58,636 nucleotides of DNA, taken from positions 55,136 through 113,771 of the forward strand of contig WLOQ01000008.1 of NCBI GenBank assembly GCA_009699245.1, given 5' to 3'. The translations under genes were made by a program, and so were the position numbers. The DNA comes from Actinomycetota bacterium (lineage in GTDB: Bacteria > Actinomycetota > Thermoleophilia > Solirubrobacterales > Solirubrobacteraceae). Position 1 is the stretch's first letter. The number at the start of each line of letters is the position of its first letter. Shown one piece after another: positions 9,322-16,898 of the stretch. The notes below the pieces were generated by a model. That model was not told the DNA's origin. It saw only the letters and a program-made list of their open reading frames with translations, and searched no databases.

Positions 9322-9343
9322 CCACGGGAGGAGAGACCCGTGG
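9322..9343 (+). promoter_or_regulatory. 7-bp hairpin with an AGGAGA loop after glcF
   Basis: CCACGGG and CCCGTGG form a 7-bp stem around the loop AGGAGAGA, 29 bases after glcF and 25 bases before the next ATG. It may end the glc transcript. The loop resembles a ribosome-binding site, and a second GGAGGAG follows before the start at 9368, so a control role in the leader is also possible. Confidence 0.35.
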
Positions 9344-9367
9344 GTGCCACATATCGGAGGAGAACAG

Positions 9368-10342
9368 ATGAGCCGTGCAGCGCAGGTGACCGAGTTCGGC
9401 GGTCTCGAGTCCATCAAGATCATCGAGCGCGACGTGCCGCAGCCCGGTGAGGGCGAGGTGCTCGTCCGCATCACGACCGCGGGCTTCCATCCCCTCGACG
9501 GCCTCCTCGCCGCCGGCGCGATGGGCCCCTTCCAGGCTCCGGCCCCGCTCGTCCTCGGGTGCAACGGCGCAGGCCGCGTCGAGAGCGACGGCGCGACCTT
9601 CAAGACCGGTGACCGCGTCGCAATCGTCAACAACCAGATGGGCATGGTGCGAGACGGCGTGTGGGCCGACCATGCAGCCGTCCCCGAGTCGGTGCTGCTG
9701 AAGCTCCCGGACAACGTCGACGACGCGACCGCTGCGGGCATCGGCATCTCGTTCCCGACCGCCGTCATCGCGCTCAACATGCTCGGCCTCGCGTCGGGGA
9801 GCAGCGTGCTGATCACCGGCGCCAACGGCGCTGTCGGCTCGGCCGCGATCCAGCTCGCGCGCACCAAGGGCCTCGTGCCGTTCGCCGTCGTGCGCTCGCA
9901 GGACGCGGCAGCCTTCTGCACCGACCTTGGGGCCGAGGGCGTCATCGACCTCTCGCAGACGTCGATCGAGGAGGCCTCGAAGGGCCTCTCGCAGGGCGGC
10001 TTCGACGGCTGCGTCGACCCGATCGGCGGCCCGGTCGGCGCCGGCGCGCTCAAGGGCATCAAGCCCGGCGCCGCACAGGTGACGGTCGGCTACTCGTCCG
10101 GCTTCGAGATGCCGGTCTTCCTGCCAGACATCGTGAACTACGGTCGCCGTCTGCTCGGCGGCAACATGGCGAGCGCGGGCCAGGACGGTCTGCGCGCCGC
10201 CGAGGAGGAGACCCTCGCCGGCCTCGCCAGCGGCGCGCTGCGCTCGCCGGTCGCCACGACGGTCGCCCTCGACGACGTCGCGACGATCGGCGCGACGAAG
10301 GGCGGCACGCAGCTCGGCCGCACGCTCATCAGCGTCGAGTAG
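9368..10342 (+). CDS. zinc-independent quinone oxidoreductase-like (MDR family) enzyme
   Basis: This 324-residue medium-chain dehydrogenase/reductase has a GroES-like N-terminal domain (EGEVLVRITTAGFHPLDG). Its Rossmann domain contains SVLITGANGAVGSAAIQLAR, the NAD(P)-binding loop of quinone oxidoreductases. The Cys/His zinc ligands of alcohol dehydrogenases are absent, so it is a zinc-free NADPH-dependent reductase of quinones or enones. The ATG at 9368 has GGAGGAG just upstream, one of the clearest Shine-Dalgarno sites in the window. The short extension to 9344 is not needed. The following old-yellow-enzyme gene is in the same orientation. Confidence 0.87.
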   Translation: MSRAAQVTEFGGLESIKIIERDVPQPGEGEVLVRITTAGFHPLDGLLAAGAMGPFQAPAPLVLGCNGAGRVESDGATFKTGDRVAIVNNQMGMVRDGVWADHAAVPESVLLKLPDNVDDATAAGIGISFPTAVIALNMLGLASGSSVLITGANGAVGSAAIQLARTKGLVPFAVVRSQDAAAFCTDLGAEGVIDLSQTSIEEASKGLSQGGFDGCVDPIGGPVGAGALKGIKPGAAQVTVGYSSGFEMPVFLPDIVNYGRRLLGGNMASAGQDGLRAAEEETLAGLASGALRSPVATTVALDDVATIGATKGGTQLGRTLISVE

Positions 10343-10367
10343 TTCCCCAGCACATCGCGTGCTTGGC

Positions 10368-10396
10368 ACGGGCCGTCCCATTGCGTGGCGGCCCGT
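10368..10396 (+). terminator. 8-bp hairpin between the MDR gene and the OYE gene
   Basis: ACGGGCCG and CGGCCCGT pair across a 13-base loop, 25 bases after the stop of the preceding gene. There is no T run. It probably attenuates or ends transcription before the next gene. Confidence 0.4.
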
Positions 10397-10416
10397 TGTC
10401 GTGGTACCTGTGGGCG

Positions 10417-12420
10417 ATGAGCTCCACCACAGACCTCGACACCCTCTGGCGTCCCCTCGCGCTCGGCACGATCGAGGTGCCCAACCGGATCATGTTCTCG
10501 GCCCATTCACCGGCCCATGGGATCGACCGGTACCCGGGCTACCTCGCCGCGCGCGCCCGCGGCGGCGCCGGGCTGATCGTCACCGGTGCCATGCCCGTTC
10601 ACCCCACGACCGACCTCGCGTGGTTTCGCGCATGGCAGGACGGCGCGCTCGAGGACTTCCGCACGCTCGCCGGCGCCGTCCATGACGAGGGCGGCACGCT
10701 CTTCACGCAGCTGCACCACATGGGCCTCCAGGGCATGCACGCCCAGCGCTTCGACATGACGTCGAAGATCGTCGCGCCGTCCTCGGTGCCGTCCCCCGTC
10801 TTCGACGTCCACGGGCACGCGCTCGCCGAGGAGGAGATCGCCGAGATCGTCGAGCACTTCGCGCAGTCCGCCCTGACCGCGAAGGAGGCCGGGATGGATG
10901 GCGTCGAGATCCACGCCGCCCACGGATACCTCCTCTTCTCCTTCCTCTCCCCGCTAACGAACCGGCGCACCGACGGCTACGGCGGCAGCGTGGAGAACCG
11001 CGCGCGATTCGTCATCGAGGTGCTGCGCGCTGTGCGCGACAAGGTCGGTGAGGACTTCCCGGTAGGGCTGAAGTTCGGGATGGACGAGGCGGTCGGTCCG
11101 CTCGGGTTCGACCCCGCGACCGCGGCTGAGACGCTGCGCGTGATCCGCGGCGCAGCGTCGTTCGACTACGTGAGCCTCAGCGGTGCCGCCTACCACAACC
11201 TCGAGCACCTCACGACGCCGATCACGAGTGTCCTCGACGCGCACATCGCCGAGCAGGGCCCGCTCGCGCGCGAGGTCGTCGGCGAGCTGCCGGTGTTCGC
11301 GACCTGCGCGATCCGCACGCTCGACCGCGCAGCCGAGATCGTCGCCTCCGGCAAGGTCGACATGGTGGGCATGGTGCGGCCGCAGATGGCCGACCCGGAC
11401 CTCGTGCGCAAGGGGCAGGGCGGGCGCGCCGCGGAGATTCGCCCCTGCGTCGGCGCGAACCAGGGCTGCTGGCGCCGCGTTTTCCGCGGCGGCCAGGTGT
11501 CCTGCACCGTCAATCCGGAGACCGGCCGCGAGACCGAGTGGGCAGACCGCTTCAACCCCGTCGAGCACCCCGGGCGCGTCGTGGTCGTCGGCGGCGGCCC
11601 GGCCGGCCTCAAGGCCGCTGAGTCGGCGGCGCGGCGCGGGCACGAGGTGATCCTCCTTGAGCGCGGCGCGGCGCTCGGCGGGCAGCTCATCGCCGCCGGC
11701 AGCCTCCCGCGACGCGATACCTGGCACCGGCTCGTCGATCACCTCAAGGGGTCCCTCGACCGTCTCGGCGTGGACGTGCGTCTCGGCACCGAGGCGACCG
11801 CGGAGAGCGTCAGTGCGCTCGACCCCGACCTCGTGGTCGTCGCGACCGGATCGTTCTATGGCACCGACGGCTTCTCGATCCTGCGCCCGGACCGCATGAC
11901 GATCCCGGGCCTTGAGACCGCCCTCGTCCTCGACCCGGAGGCCGCCGCACTGAACCCCGCGTCCTGCGGGCGCCGCGTGCTGATCGTCGACGACCACGGC
12001 ACCCTGCCGGCGCTCGGCCTCGCCGAACTCCTCGCACAGGGCGGCGCGGAGGTCGAGCTCATCACCGCGCACCCGCAGGTGGGGATCCAGCTCAGCGTCA
12101 TCTCGACGATGGACCACGCCACGATCTACCCGCGCCTGCTCCGCGCAGGGGTGCGCTGCACCCCCGAGGCGACGATCTCGCAAGTCGACGGGAGCCGCGT
12201 CTCGATCGCCGGCATTTACGGCACCTGGGAGCGCGAGCTCGACGGCGTCGAGAGCGTGGTCCTCCTCCAGAACCGTCACCCACGCACGCAGCTCCACGAC
12301 GAGCTCCTCGCGGCCGGACTCGCTGTGGAGCTCATCGGCGACGCCTACGCGCCACGCGAGGTCGACGAGGCCATCCTTGAAGGCGCGTCGAGCGGCCTCC
12401 AGGTCATGGCACGGGTCTAG
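10417..12420 (+). CDS. old yellow enzyme / 2,4-dienoyl-CoA reductase-like FMN-FAD oxidoreductase
   Basis: This 667-residue flavoprotein has the FadH/trimethylamine-dehydrogenase layout. An FMN TIM barrel occupies roughly residues 1-340 (GTIEVPNRIMFSAH, DGVEIHAAHGYLLFSFLSPL, TNRRTDGYGGSVENRARF). A cluster region follows at about 345-375. The C-terminal part is an FAD/NAD(P)-binding domain beginning with VVVVGGGPAGLKAAESAARR. In the cluster region the pattern reads CVGANQGC...SC, so the second of the four usual iron-sulfur cysteines (C-x2-C-x3-C-x11-C) is Ala. An intact 4Fe-4S cluster is doubtful unless another ligand is used. The substrate may be an unsaturated acyl-CoA, a cyclic enone or a methylated amine; I cannot tell which. 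Confidence 0.85.
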   Translation: MSSTTDLDTLWRPLALGTIEVPNRIMFSAHSPAHGIDRYPGYLAARARGGAGLIVTGAMPVHPTTDLAWFRAWQDGALEDFRTLAGAVHDEGGTLFTQLHHMGLQGMHAQRFDMTSKIVAPSSVPSPVFDVHGHALAEEEIAEIVEHFAQSALTAKEAGMDGVEIHAAHGYLLFSFLSPLTNRRTDGYGGSVENRARFVIEVLRAVRDKVGEDFPVGLKFGMDEAVGPLGFDPATAAETLRVIRGAASFDYVSLSGAAYHNLEHLTTPITSVLDAHIAEQGPLAREVVGELPVFATCAIRTLDRAAEIVASGKVDMVGMVRPQMADPDLVRKGQGGRAAEIRPCVGANQGCWRRVFRGGQVSCTVNPETGRETEWADRFNPVEHPGRVVVVGGGPAGLKAAESAARRGHEVILLERGAALGGQLIAAGSLPRRDTWHRLVDHLKGSLDRLGVDVRLGTEATAESVSALDPDLVVVATGSFYGTDGFSILRPDRMTIPGLETALVLDPEAAALNPASCGRRVLIVDDHGTLPALGLAELLAQGGAEVELITAHPQVGIQLSVISTMDHATIYPRLLRAGVRCTPEATISQVDGSRVSIAGIYGTWERELDGVESVVLLQNRHPRTQLHDELLAAGLAVELIGDAYAPREVDEAILEGASSGLQVMARV

Positions 12421-12433
12421 GTCTCGGCGACAG

Positions 12434-13234
12434 TCAGGCCGGGTCCGTGAACTTGCCCGGCTCGCCGCTCATGCCGGCAACGACTGCGGCGATCTGGTTC
12501 GGCGAGCCCAGCAGGGGAGTCTGGAGCTCGGTCTCGAGCAGCAGGCCGGCGTCGCCGCCGCCCGGCCAGGCTGCGTCGTAGAGCCGCTTGGTGGCGCGCA
12601 CCGCGTCGGGCGAGCGGTCGGCGATCTGCGCTGCGAGCTCACGCGCCGCCGCGAGCGGGTCATCCGCCGTGCGTGTCACGAGCCCGAGCTCGGCGGCCTC
12701 GGCGCCGGAGACGACGCGCGCGGTGTACGTCAGCTCCTTCGCGCGGTCTGCGGGCATCAGCCGCGGCAGGGTGGCGGTGATGCCCATGTCCGGCACGAGG
12801 CCCCACTTGACCTCCATGATGCTGAGCTTCGCGCCGGGCGCCGCGATGCGGATGTCCGCGCCGAGCGCGATCTGCATGCCGCCGCCGTAGACGCTCCCCT
12901 GGAGCGCGGCGATCACCGGCACCGGCAGGTCGGCCCAGCCGATGCACACGCGCTGCGCGAGGTTCGCGCGCTCACCGGGCGCACGGGCGAGGAGATCCTC
13001 CACCGAGAGCCCCGAGCCGCCGGTGAGGGCCGCGACGTCAAGGCCGGAGCAGAAGCTCGCGCCCTCGCCATGCAGGACGACGACCCGCACGCCCGTCGCG
13101 GCGCGCACCTGCGCGACAGCGGCGTCGAGCGCCTGGAACATCTCGCCGTCGAGCGCGTTGTGTTTGTCGGGACGGCTGAGGACGACCTCGGCCACCGGGC
13201 CGGAAACGTCGACACGGACGCGCTGCTCGCTCAT
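12434..13234 (-). CDS. crotonase (enoyl-CoA hydratase/isomerase) family protein
   Basis: This 266-residue crotonase-fold protein has oxyanion-hole segments FCSGLDVAALTGG and GSVYGGGMQIALGADIRIA. Of the two hydratase glutamates, the one in the GGGxE position is Gln here, while the second (LSIMEVKWG) is kept. A standard hydration reaction is therefore uncertain; isomerase or another crotonase chemistry is plausible. The protein acts in the cytosol on a CoA thioester. It is the last gene of a long minus-strand run behind the histidine kinase gene, 10 bases after it, but it also has its own TAGGCT hexamer 7 bases before the ATG. Confidence 0.85.
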   Translation of the reverse strand: MSEQRVRVDVSGPVAEVVLSRPDKHNALDGEMFQALDAAVAQVRAATGVRVVVLHGEGASFCSGLDVAALTGGSGLSVEDLLARAPGERANLAQRVCIGWADLPVPVIAALQGSVYGGGMQIALGADIRIAAPGAKLSIMEVKWGLVPDMGITATLPRLMPADRAKELTYTARVVSGAEAAELGLVTRTADDPLAAARELAAQIADRSPDAVRATKRLYDAAWPGGGDAGLLLETELQTPLLGSPNQIAAVVAGMSGEPGKFTDPA

Positions 13235-13241
13235 GGCCGAC

Positions 13242-13247
13242 AGCCTA
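13242..13247 (-). promoter_or_regulatory. putative -10 (TAGGCT) for the crotonase gene
   Basis: TAGGCT on the minus strand ends 7 bases before the ATG at 13234 and overlaps the end of the histidine kinase gene. It implies a leaderless transcript inside the run. Confidence 0.4.
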
Positions 13248-14354
13248 CGTCAGCGCGCTCGGCGGGACGGCGGCCTCGACGAGGGTCCCGCCCTCGGTGC
13301 GGTGCTCGACGCGCAGCGCGCCGCCGAGGGCCTCGACCCGCTCGCGCATGCCGACAAGCCCGAGCGCACCAGCGCGCCGGGGCTCGTCGTCCGCGGGCAT
13401 GCCCTTCCCGTCGTCCGCGACGCGGAGCGTCAGCGAGCCGTCTGCACCGCCCTCGAGCACGATGGACGCCTGCGAGGCGCCGGCGTGCTTGGCGACGTTC
13501 TGGAGCGCCTCCTGGGCGACGCGGTAGAGGCAATCCACCACCGGCTGCGGCAGGTGCGCCGCAGCAATCTGCGCGGACTCGAAGGTGCACACGACGTCGT
13601 GATCCCGGCTGAAGGCGGCCGCGAGTTCGCTCAGTGCGGTGGCGAGGTCGTGGCCTTCGAGCCCGAGCGGGCGCAGATCGTCGATCAGGCGACGCATCGA
13701 CGTGCCTGCGTCGATCACGAGCTGCTGCGCGTCGCGCAGCCAGCCCACGGCCTCGTCGTCGTCGGCGCCGACGGCATTCTCCGCCAGCCCGATCTTCATG
13801 TTGAGGATCGAGAGCGTCTGCTGGACCTCGTCGTGGAGGTCGCGCGCGATGCGGCTGCGCTCCTCGACGCGCCCGCGGTCACGTTCAGCGCCGCGGAGCG
13901 CCTGCTCGATGCGGTCGCGCAGCTCCTCGCTGCGCTTGCGCTCGGTGATGTCGCGTGAGACACCGAGGATCTCGATGAGCTCACCCTCGTCGGTGAGCTG
14001 CGGAATCACCTGAAGCTCGCACCAGATCGTCGAGCCGTCGCTGCAGAAGTACTCCAGCTCACCTCGGAACTCCGGCAGCGGCTCGCCGGCCGCGAGGGCC
14101 GCGTAGAGGTCCTGGAAGTACTGCACGGTGACGGCCATCGACGGCGGCGGGTGGATCTCCTCGAGCGGCTGGCGCATCGCCTCCTCGGGCGTGATCCCGC
14201 GCAGGCGCTCGACCGCCGGACTCACATACGTGATGCTGCCGTCGACCGCCATCGTCCAGATGACATCGTTGGCGTGCTCGGCGAGCGCGCGATGGCGGCG
14301 GTCGATAGCGCGCAGGTCGGCCGCGATGTCGTGGTCGTCGTCAGGCACCGGCAT
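13245..14354 (-). CDS. PAS-domain sensor histidine kinase, HisKA_3 (NarL-partner) type
   Basis: This 369-residue kinase has no membrane segment, so it senses in the cytosol. A PAS domain spans about residues 20-140 (HANDVIWTMAVDGSITYVS, ending GVSRDITERKRSE with its PAC motif). A short coiled linker leads to the HisKA_3 dimerisation box ERSRIARDLHDEVQQTLS with phosphoacceptor His174. The HATPase domain contains YRVAQEALQNVAKHA (N box), VADDGKGM and LGLVGMRERVEALGG. Such kinases normally phosphorylate LuxR-type regulators. The only regulator nearby is OmpR-type (14837-15550), two genes upstream in the same run, with the CsrA-like gene between. The PAS ligand is not evident. Confidence 0.92.
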   Translation of the reverse strand: MPVPDDDHDIAADLRAIDRRHRALAEHANDVIWTMAVDGSITYVSPAVERLRGITPEEAMRQPLEEIHPPPSMAVTVQYFQDLYAALAAGEPLPEFRGELEYFCSDGSTIWCELQVIPQLTDEGELIEILGVSRDITERKRSEELRDRIEQALRGAERDRGRVEERSRIARDLHDEVQQTLSILNMKIGLAENAVGADDDEAVGWLRDAQQLVIDAGTSMRRLIDDLRPLGLEGHDLATALSELAAAFSRDHDVVCTFESAQIAAAHLPQPVVDCLYRVAQEALQNVAKHAGASQASIVLEGGADGSLTLRVADDGKGMPADDEPRRAGALGLVGMRERVEALGGALRVEHRTEGGTLVEAAVPPSALT

Positions 14355-14385
14355 CCCTGCGTGATGCTCGCAGATGCTCGGCGCG

Positions 14386-14778
14386 TCAAGCGCGCGTGAT
14401 CGGCACGTCGCGCGGCGCGTTGATCACGACGCGCAGTGCACGACCGCTGCGCGGCGACATCGCCGTGATGCCCATGTGCGGCGCGATCGCGATGCGCTCC
14501 TGCGGACGCAGCAGCATGAGCCAGTCCGCCCCGTCCCGCTGGAGCAGCGGCTGGCCTTCCAGAACGACAGGCGGCTCCACCGCGCCCTGGAGGACGAAAA
14601 CCGACACAGACCCGGTGCGTCCCTGCGCGACGAGGCGCATCTCCTCGCCGATCGTGACGCTCGCGCCGACCCGGACGGTGAGCGCGAGACCGCCGCGCGC
14701 GATCGGGTCGGTCGACGGAGCGCTCGCAGTGCCGAGCGGCAGAACAGAGGTCGTCGCCATCGCACGAGTGTCACGCAC
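14386..14778 (-). CDS. tandem CsrA-like domain protein (candidate RNA-binding regulator)
   Basis: This is a 130-residue protein. Residues 86-130 (WLMLLRPQERIAIAPHMGIT, then a strand and ALRVVINAPRDVPITRA) align by eye with the whole CsrA fold. That includes the INAPRDV segment and an Arg at the place of E. coli CsrA Arg44 (Arg129), which binds RNA. Residues 31-75 (LALTVRVGASVTIGEEMRLV and following) look like a second, degenerate copy lacking that Arg. CsrA works as a homodimer with two RNA sites, so this could be a one-chain dimer with one live site. The GTG at 14778 has GAAGGGG 4 bases upstream; an in-frame ATG lies at 14760. It sits between a response regulator and a histidine kinase gene. 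The alignment was made by eye and needs a profile search. Confidence 0.6.
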   Translation of the reverse strand: MRDTRAMATTSVLPLGTASAPSTDPIARGGLALTVRVGASVTIGEEMRLVAQGRTGSVSVFVLQGAVEPPVVLEGQPLLQRDGADWLMLLRPQERIAIAPHMGITAMSPRSGRALRVVINAPRDVPITRA

Positions 14779-14836
14779 GACGCCCCTTCGAGACGTGAAA
14801 TTCGGGCGATCCGCAACCGACCCGCAACCGTTGGAC

Positions 14837-15550
14837 TCAGACGAGGCGGTAACCGAACCCGCGCACGCTCTCGATCAGCGCACCGGCCGCGCCGAGCTTG
14901 CGACGCAGGCGCAGCACCGCGTACTTCACGCGATCAGGACCGATCCCCGCAGGGTCGTCCCACGCTAGGGCGAGCAGCTCCGCCCGTGAGAGCGCTCGGC
15001 CACGCTCGCGCACGAGTGCCAGCAGCAGTCGCCACTCGACGGGCGTGAGCTCCAGCGGTTCGCCGCGCAGCCGCGCGATCCGCGCGCGGACGTCGAGCTC
15101 CAGCTCGGCGGATTCAACGCGCAGCAGGGACGTCGCCGGCGGCGCCGTGCGCGGACGGCGGGCGAGCGCCCTGATGCGGGCGAGGAGCTCGCGTGTGCCG
15201 AACGGCTTGGCGAGATAGTCGTCGGCGCCGGCCTCCAGACCGCGCACCTTGTCGTGCTCAAGGCTCTGCGCGTTGAGCATGAGCACCGGCACGTCGCTCT
15301 GCTCGCGGATGCGGGCGAGCACCTGCCAGCCATCCAGCACCGGCAGGCCGAGATCGAGGACGACGACGTCCGGCTCCGTGGTGGCGAACACGTCGAGTCC
15401 CGCGGCGCCGTCGGCGGCGAACACGGCGCGCATGCCTGCGCGGCTCAGCGTCAGACCGAGCGTCTCACGCAGAACGGTGTTGTCCTCGACGAGCAGGACG
15501 GTCGCCTGCCCGCCGCGAGCGGCGGCCGCGCTAGGCCTGGTGCTCGGCAC
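14837..15550 (-). CDS. OmpR-family response regulator
   Basis: This 237-residue regulator has a receiver domain at about residues 17-125: acidic pair Glu22/Asp23 in LLVEDN, phosphoacceptor Asp66 in [14 protein letters not shown] and Lys115 in DYLAKPFG. A winged-helix DNA-binding domain follows ([18 protein letters not shown], ending [10 protein letters not shown]). The conserved Thr/Ser switch after the fourth strand (usually LTA) reads LNA, so Asn93 replaces it, and the phosphorylation response may differ. The GTG start at 15550 overlaps the msrA stop by about 20 bases. No OmpR-class kinase is adjacent; the kinase two genes on is HisKA_3 class. Confidence 0.9.
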   Translation of the reverse strand: MPSTRPSAAAARGGQATVLLVEDNTVLRETLGLTLSRAGMRAVFAADGAAGLDVFATTEPDVVVLDLGLPVLDGWQVLARIREQSDVPVLMLNAQSLEHDKVRGLEAGADDYLAKPFGTRELLARIRALARRPRTAPPATSLLRVESAELELDVRARIARLRGEPLELTPVEWRLLLALVRERGRALSRAELLALAWDDPAGIGPDRVKYAVLRLRRKLGAAGALIESVRGFGYRLV

Positions 15551-16208
15551 GCACCCCGGACCCAACCGGGCAACTGACACCGGTCCCGCCCAGGCCGCAG
15601 TACCCGTGCGGCACCTTGTGCAGGTACTGCTGGTGGTACTCCTCGGCGTAGTAGAACGGGCCGGCCGGCGCGATCTCCGTCGTGATCTCACCCCGCCCCG
15701 CCGCCGTCAGCGCGCCCTGGAACCGCTCGCGCGTGGCGAGCGCCACGGCGTGCTGGTCCTCACCGTCCCAATAGATCGCCGACCGGTACTGCGTGCCGAC
15801 GTCATTCCCCTGACGCATGCCCTCCGTCGGGTCATGCCCTTCCCAGAAGGCGGCGAGCACCGTCTCGGTGCTGATCCGTGCCGGGTCATACGCCACGAGG
15901 ACGACCTCGGTGTGCCCCGTGTGACCCGAGCAGACCTCCTCGTACGTCGGGTTCGGCGTGGTGCCGCCCGCGTAACCGACCGCCGTGCTGACGACGCCAT
16001 CGAGCTGCCAGAAGAGCCGCTCGGCACCCCAGAAGCATCCAAGTCCGAGCACGATCGTGCGCACGCCATCGGGGAACGGCGGGCGGATCGGCGCGCCGGT
16101 CACCGCGTGGTGGTCGGGGATTCCCGGGATCTCCTGCGCGCGGCCCGGCAGCGTGGCGTCGGGAGCCGGAACCTCGAGCGAGCGGGCGAAGCGGTCGAGA
16201 AAGCTCAA
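15531..16208 (-). CDS. msrA: peptide-methionine (S)-S-oxide reductase
   Basis: This 225-residue MsrA reduces methionine-S-sulfoxide in oxidised proteins. The catalytic motif is [15 protein letters not shown] (Cys of GCFWG), followed by [24 protein letters not shown], and the C-terminal GLGGTGVSC region holds a likely resolving Cys. The unusual TTG start at 16208 is chosen because the resulting N-terminus (MSFLDRF...LPGRAQ) parallels E. coli MsrA (MSLFDKK...LPGR), and because TTGA overlaps the stop of the preceding Bax-inhibitor gene. Its stop overlaps the regulator gene. This is the second gene of a redox/stress-flavoured run. Confidence 0.93.
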   Translation of the reverse strand: MSFLDRFARSLEVPAPDATLPGRAQEIPGIPDHHAVTGAPIRPPFPDGVRTIVLGLGCFWGAERLFWQLDGVVSTAVGYAGGTTPNPTYEEVCSGHTGHTEVVLVAYDPARISTETVLAAFWEGHDPTEGMRQGNDVGTQYRSAIYWDGEDQHAVALATRERFQGALTAAGRGEITTEIAPAGPFYYAEEYHQQYLHKVPHGYCGLGGTGVSCPVGSGVRAEHQA

Positions 16209-16867
16209 TTGCGGCCCCCGAAGATCTGCAGGAAGAACAGGAAGATGTTGAAGACGTCGAGGAAGATCCCGGCGGCGAGCGGGATCACCTCGCCCTGGCC
16301 GGCGCGGCGCAGACGGTTGAAGTCGATGACCGTGTAGAGGCCGAACACCGCGAGCCCGAGGATGGAGTAGATGAGGTACGCGCCGTCGATCTGGAAGAGG
16401 ACGACGACGAGGCCGAAGACGAGCAGCCCGAGGAGCGCCCAGAAGGCGAAGCGGTAGAGGCCCGAGAGGTCGCGGCGGATCGCGAACCCGCCGGTACCGA
16501 GGATGCCGACGAAGAGCGCGGTCGCCCCTGCCGCCTGGTAGAGCGCGGTGGGCTGCGTCTCGGCGTAGTAGTGGATCGTGTTGCCGATGCTGATGCCCAG
16601 CAGCAGGCCGAGCGCGAAGAGGAGCGTGAGCGCGAGCTGGCGCTTGCCCTTGGAGTTCGCGACGTTCAGCCCGATGATGCAGGCGATCGCGCCGACCCAC
16701 GGGATGAGCCAGGCGAGGCCGCTGATGTCCTTGCCGACGTAGGCGCCGAGGGCGGTGAAGCCGCAGGTGACGGCGACGAGGCCCATCACCTGGCCGAAGA
16801 TCGAGAGCGCGCGATCGCGCTCGGTTGCGACGGGAAGGCCGAATCCGCTGGTGGACATGTCCGTCAT
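16205..16867 (-). CDS. Bax inhibitor-1/YccA family membrane protein
   Basis: This 220-residue integral membrane protein has seven predicted spans, beginning at [20 protein letters not shown] and ending with [19 protein letters not shown]. The penultimate region [15 protein letters not shown] and the motif [15 protein letters not shown] are typical of the BI-1/YccA (UPF0005) family. The family is linked to calcium leak and to membrane protease (FtsH) interaction; the role here is inferred only. The ATG at 16867 gives [10 protein letters not shown]; an alternative Met is three codons later. It is divergent from the M29 peptidase gene with only 31 bases between, and it leads the minus-strand run with msrA. 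Confidence 0.9.
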   Translation of the reverse strand: MTDMSTSGFGLPVATERDRALSIFGQVMGLVAVTCGFTALGAYVGKDISGLAWLIPWVGAIACIIGLNVANSKGKRQLALTLLFALGLLLGISIGNTIHYYAETQPTALYQAAGATALFVGILGTGGFAIRRDLSGLYRFAFWALLGLLVFGLVVVLFQIDGAYLIYSILGLAVFGLYTVIDFNRLRRAGQGEVIPLAAGIFLDVFNIFLFFLQIFGGRN

Positions 16868-16885
16868 TGTGCCGCACCCGGCAGC

Positions 16886-16891
16886 TAGGGT
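16886..16891 (+). promoter_or_regulatory. putative -10 (TAGGGT) for the M29 aminopeptidase gene
   Basis: TAGGGT ends 7 bases before the ATG at 16899, inside the 31-base divergent spacer. No ribosome-binding site is present, so a leaderless mRNA is likely. Confidence 0.45.
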
Positions 16892-16898
16892 GCGGCGG

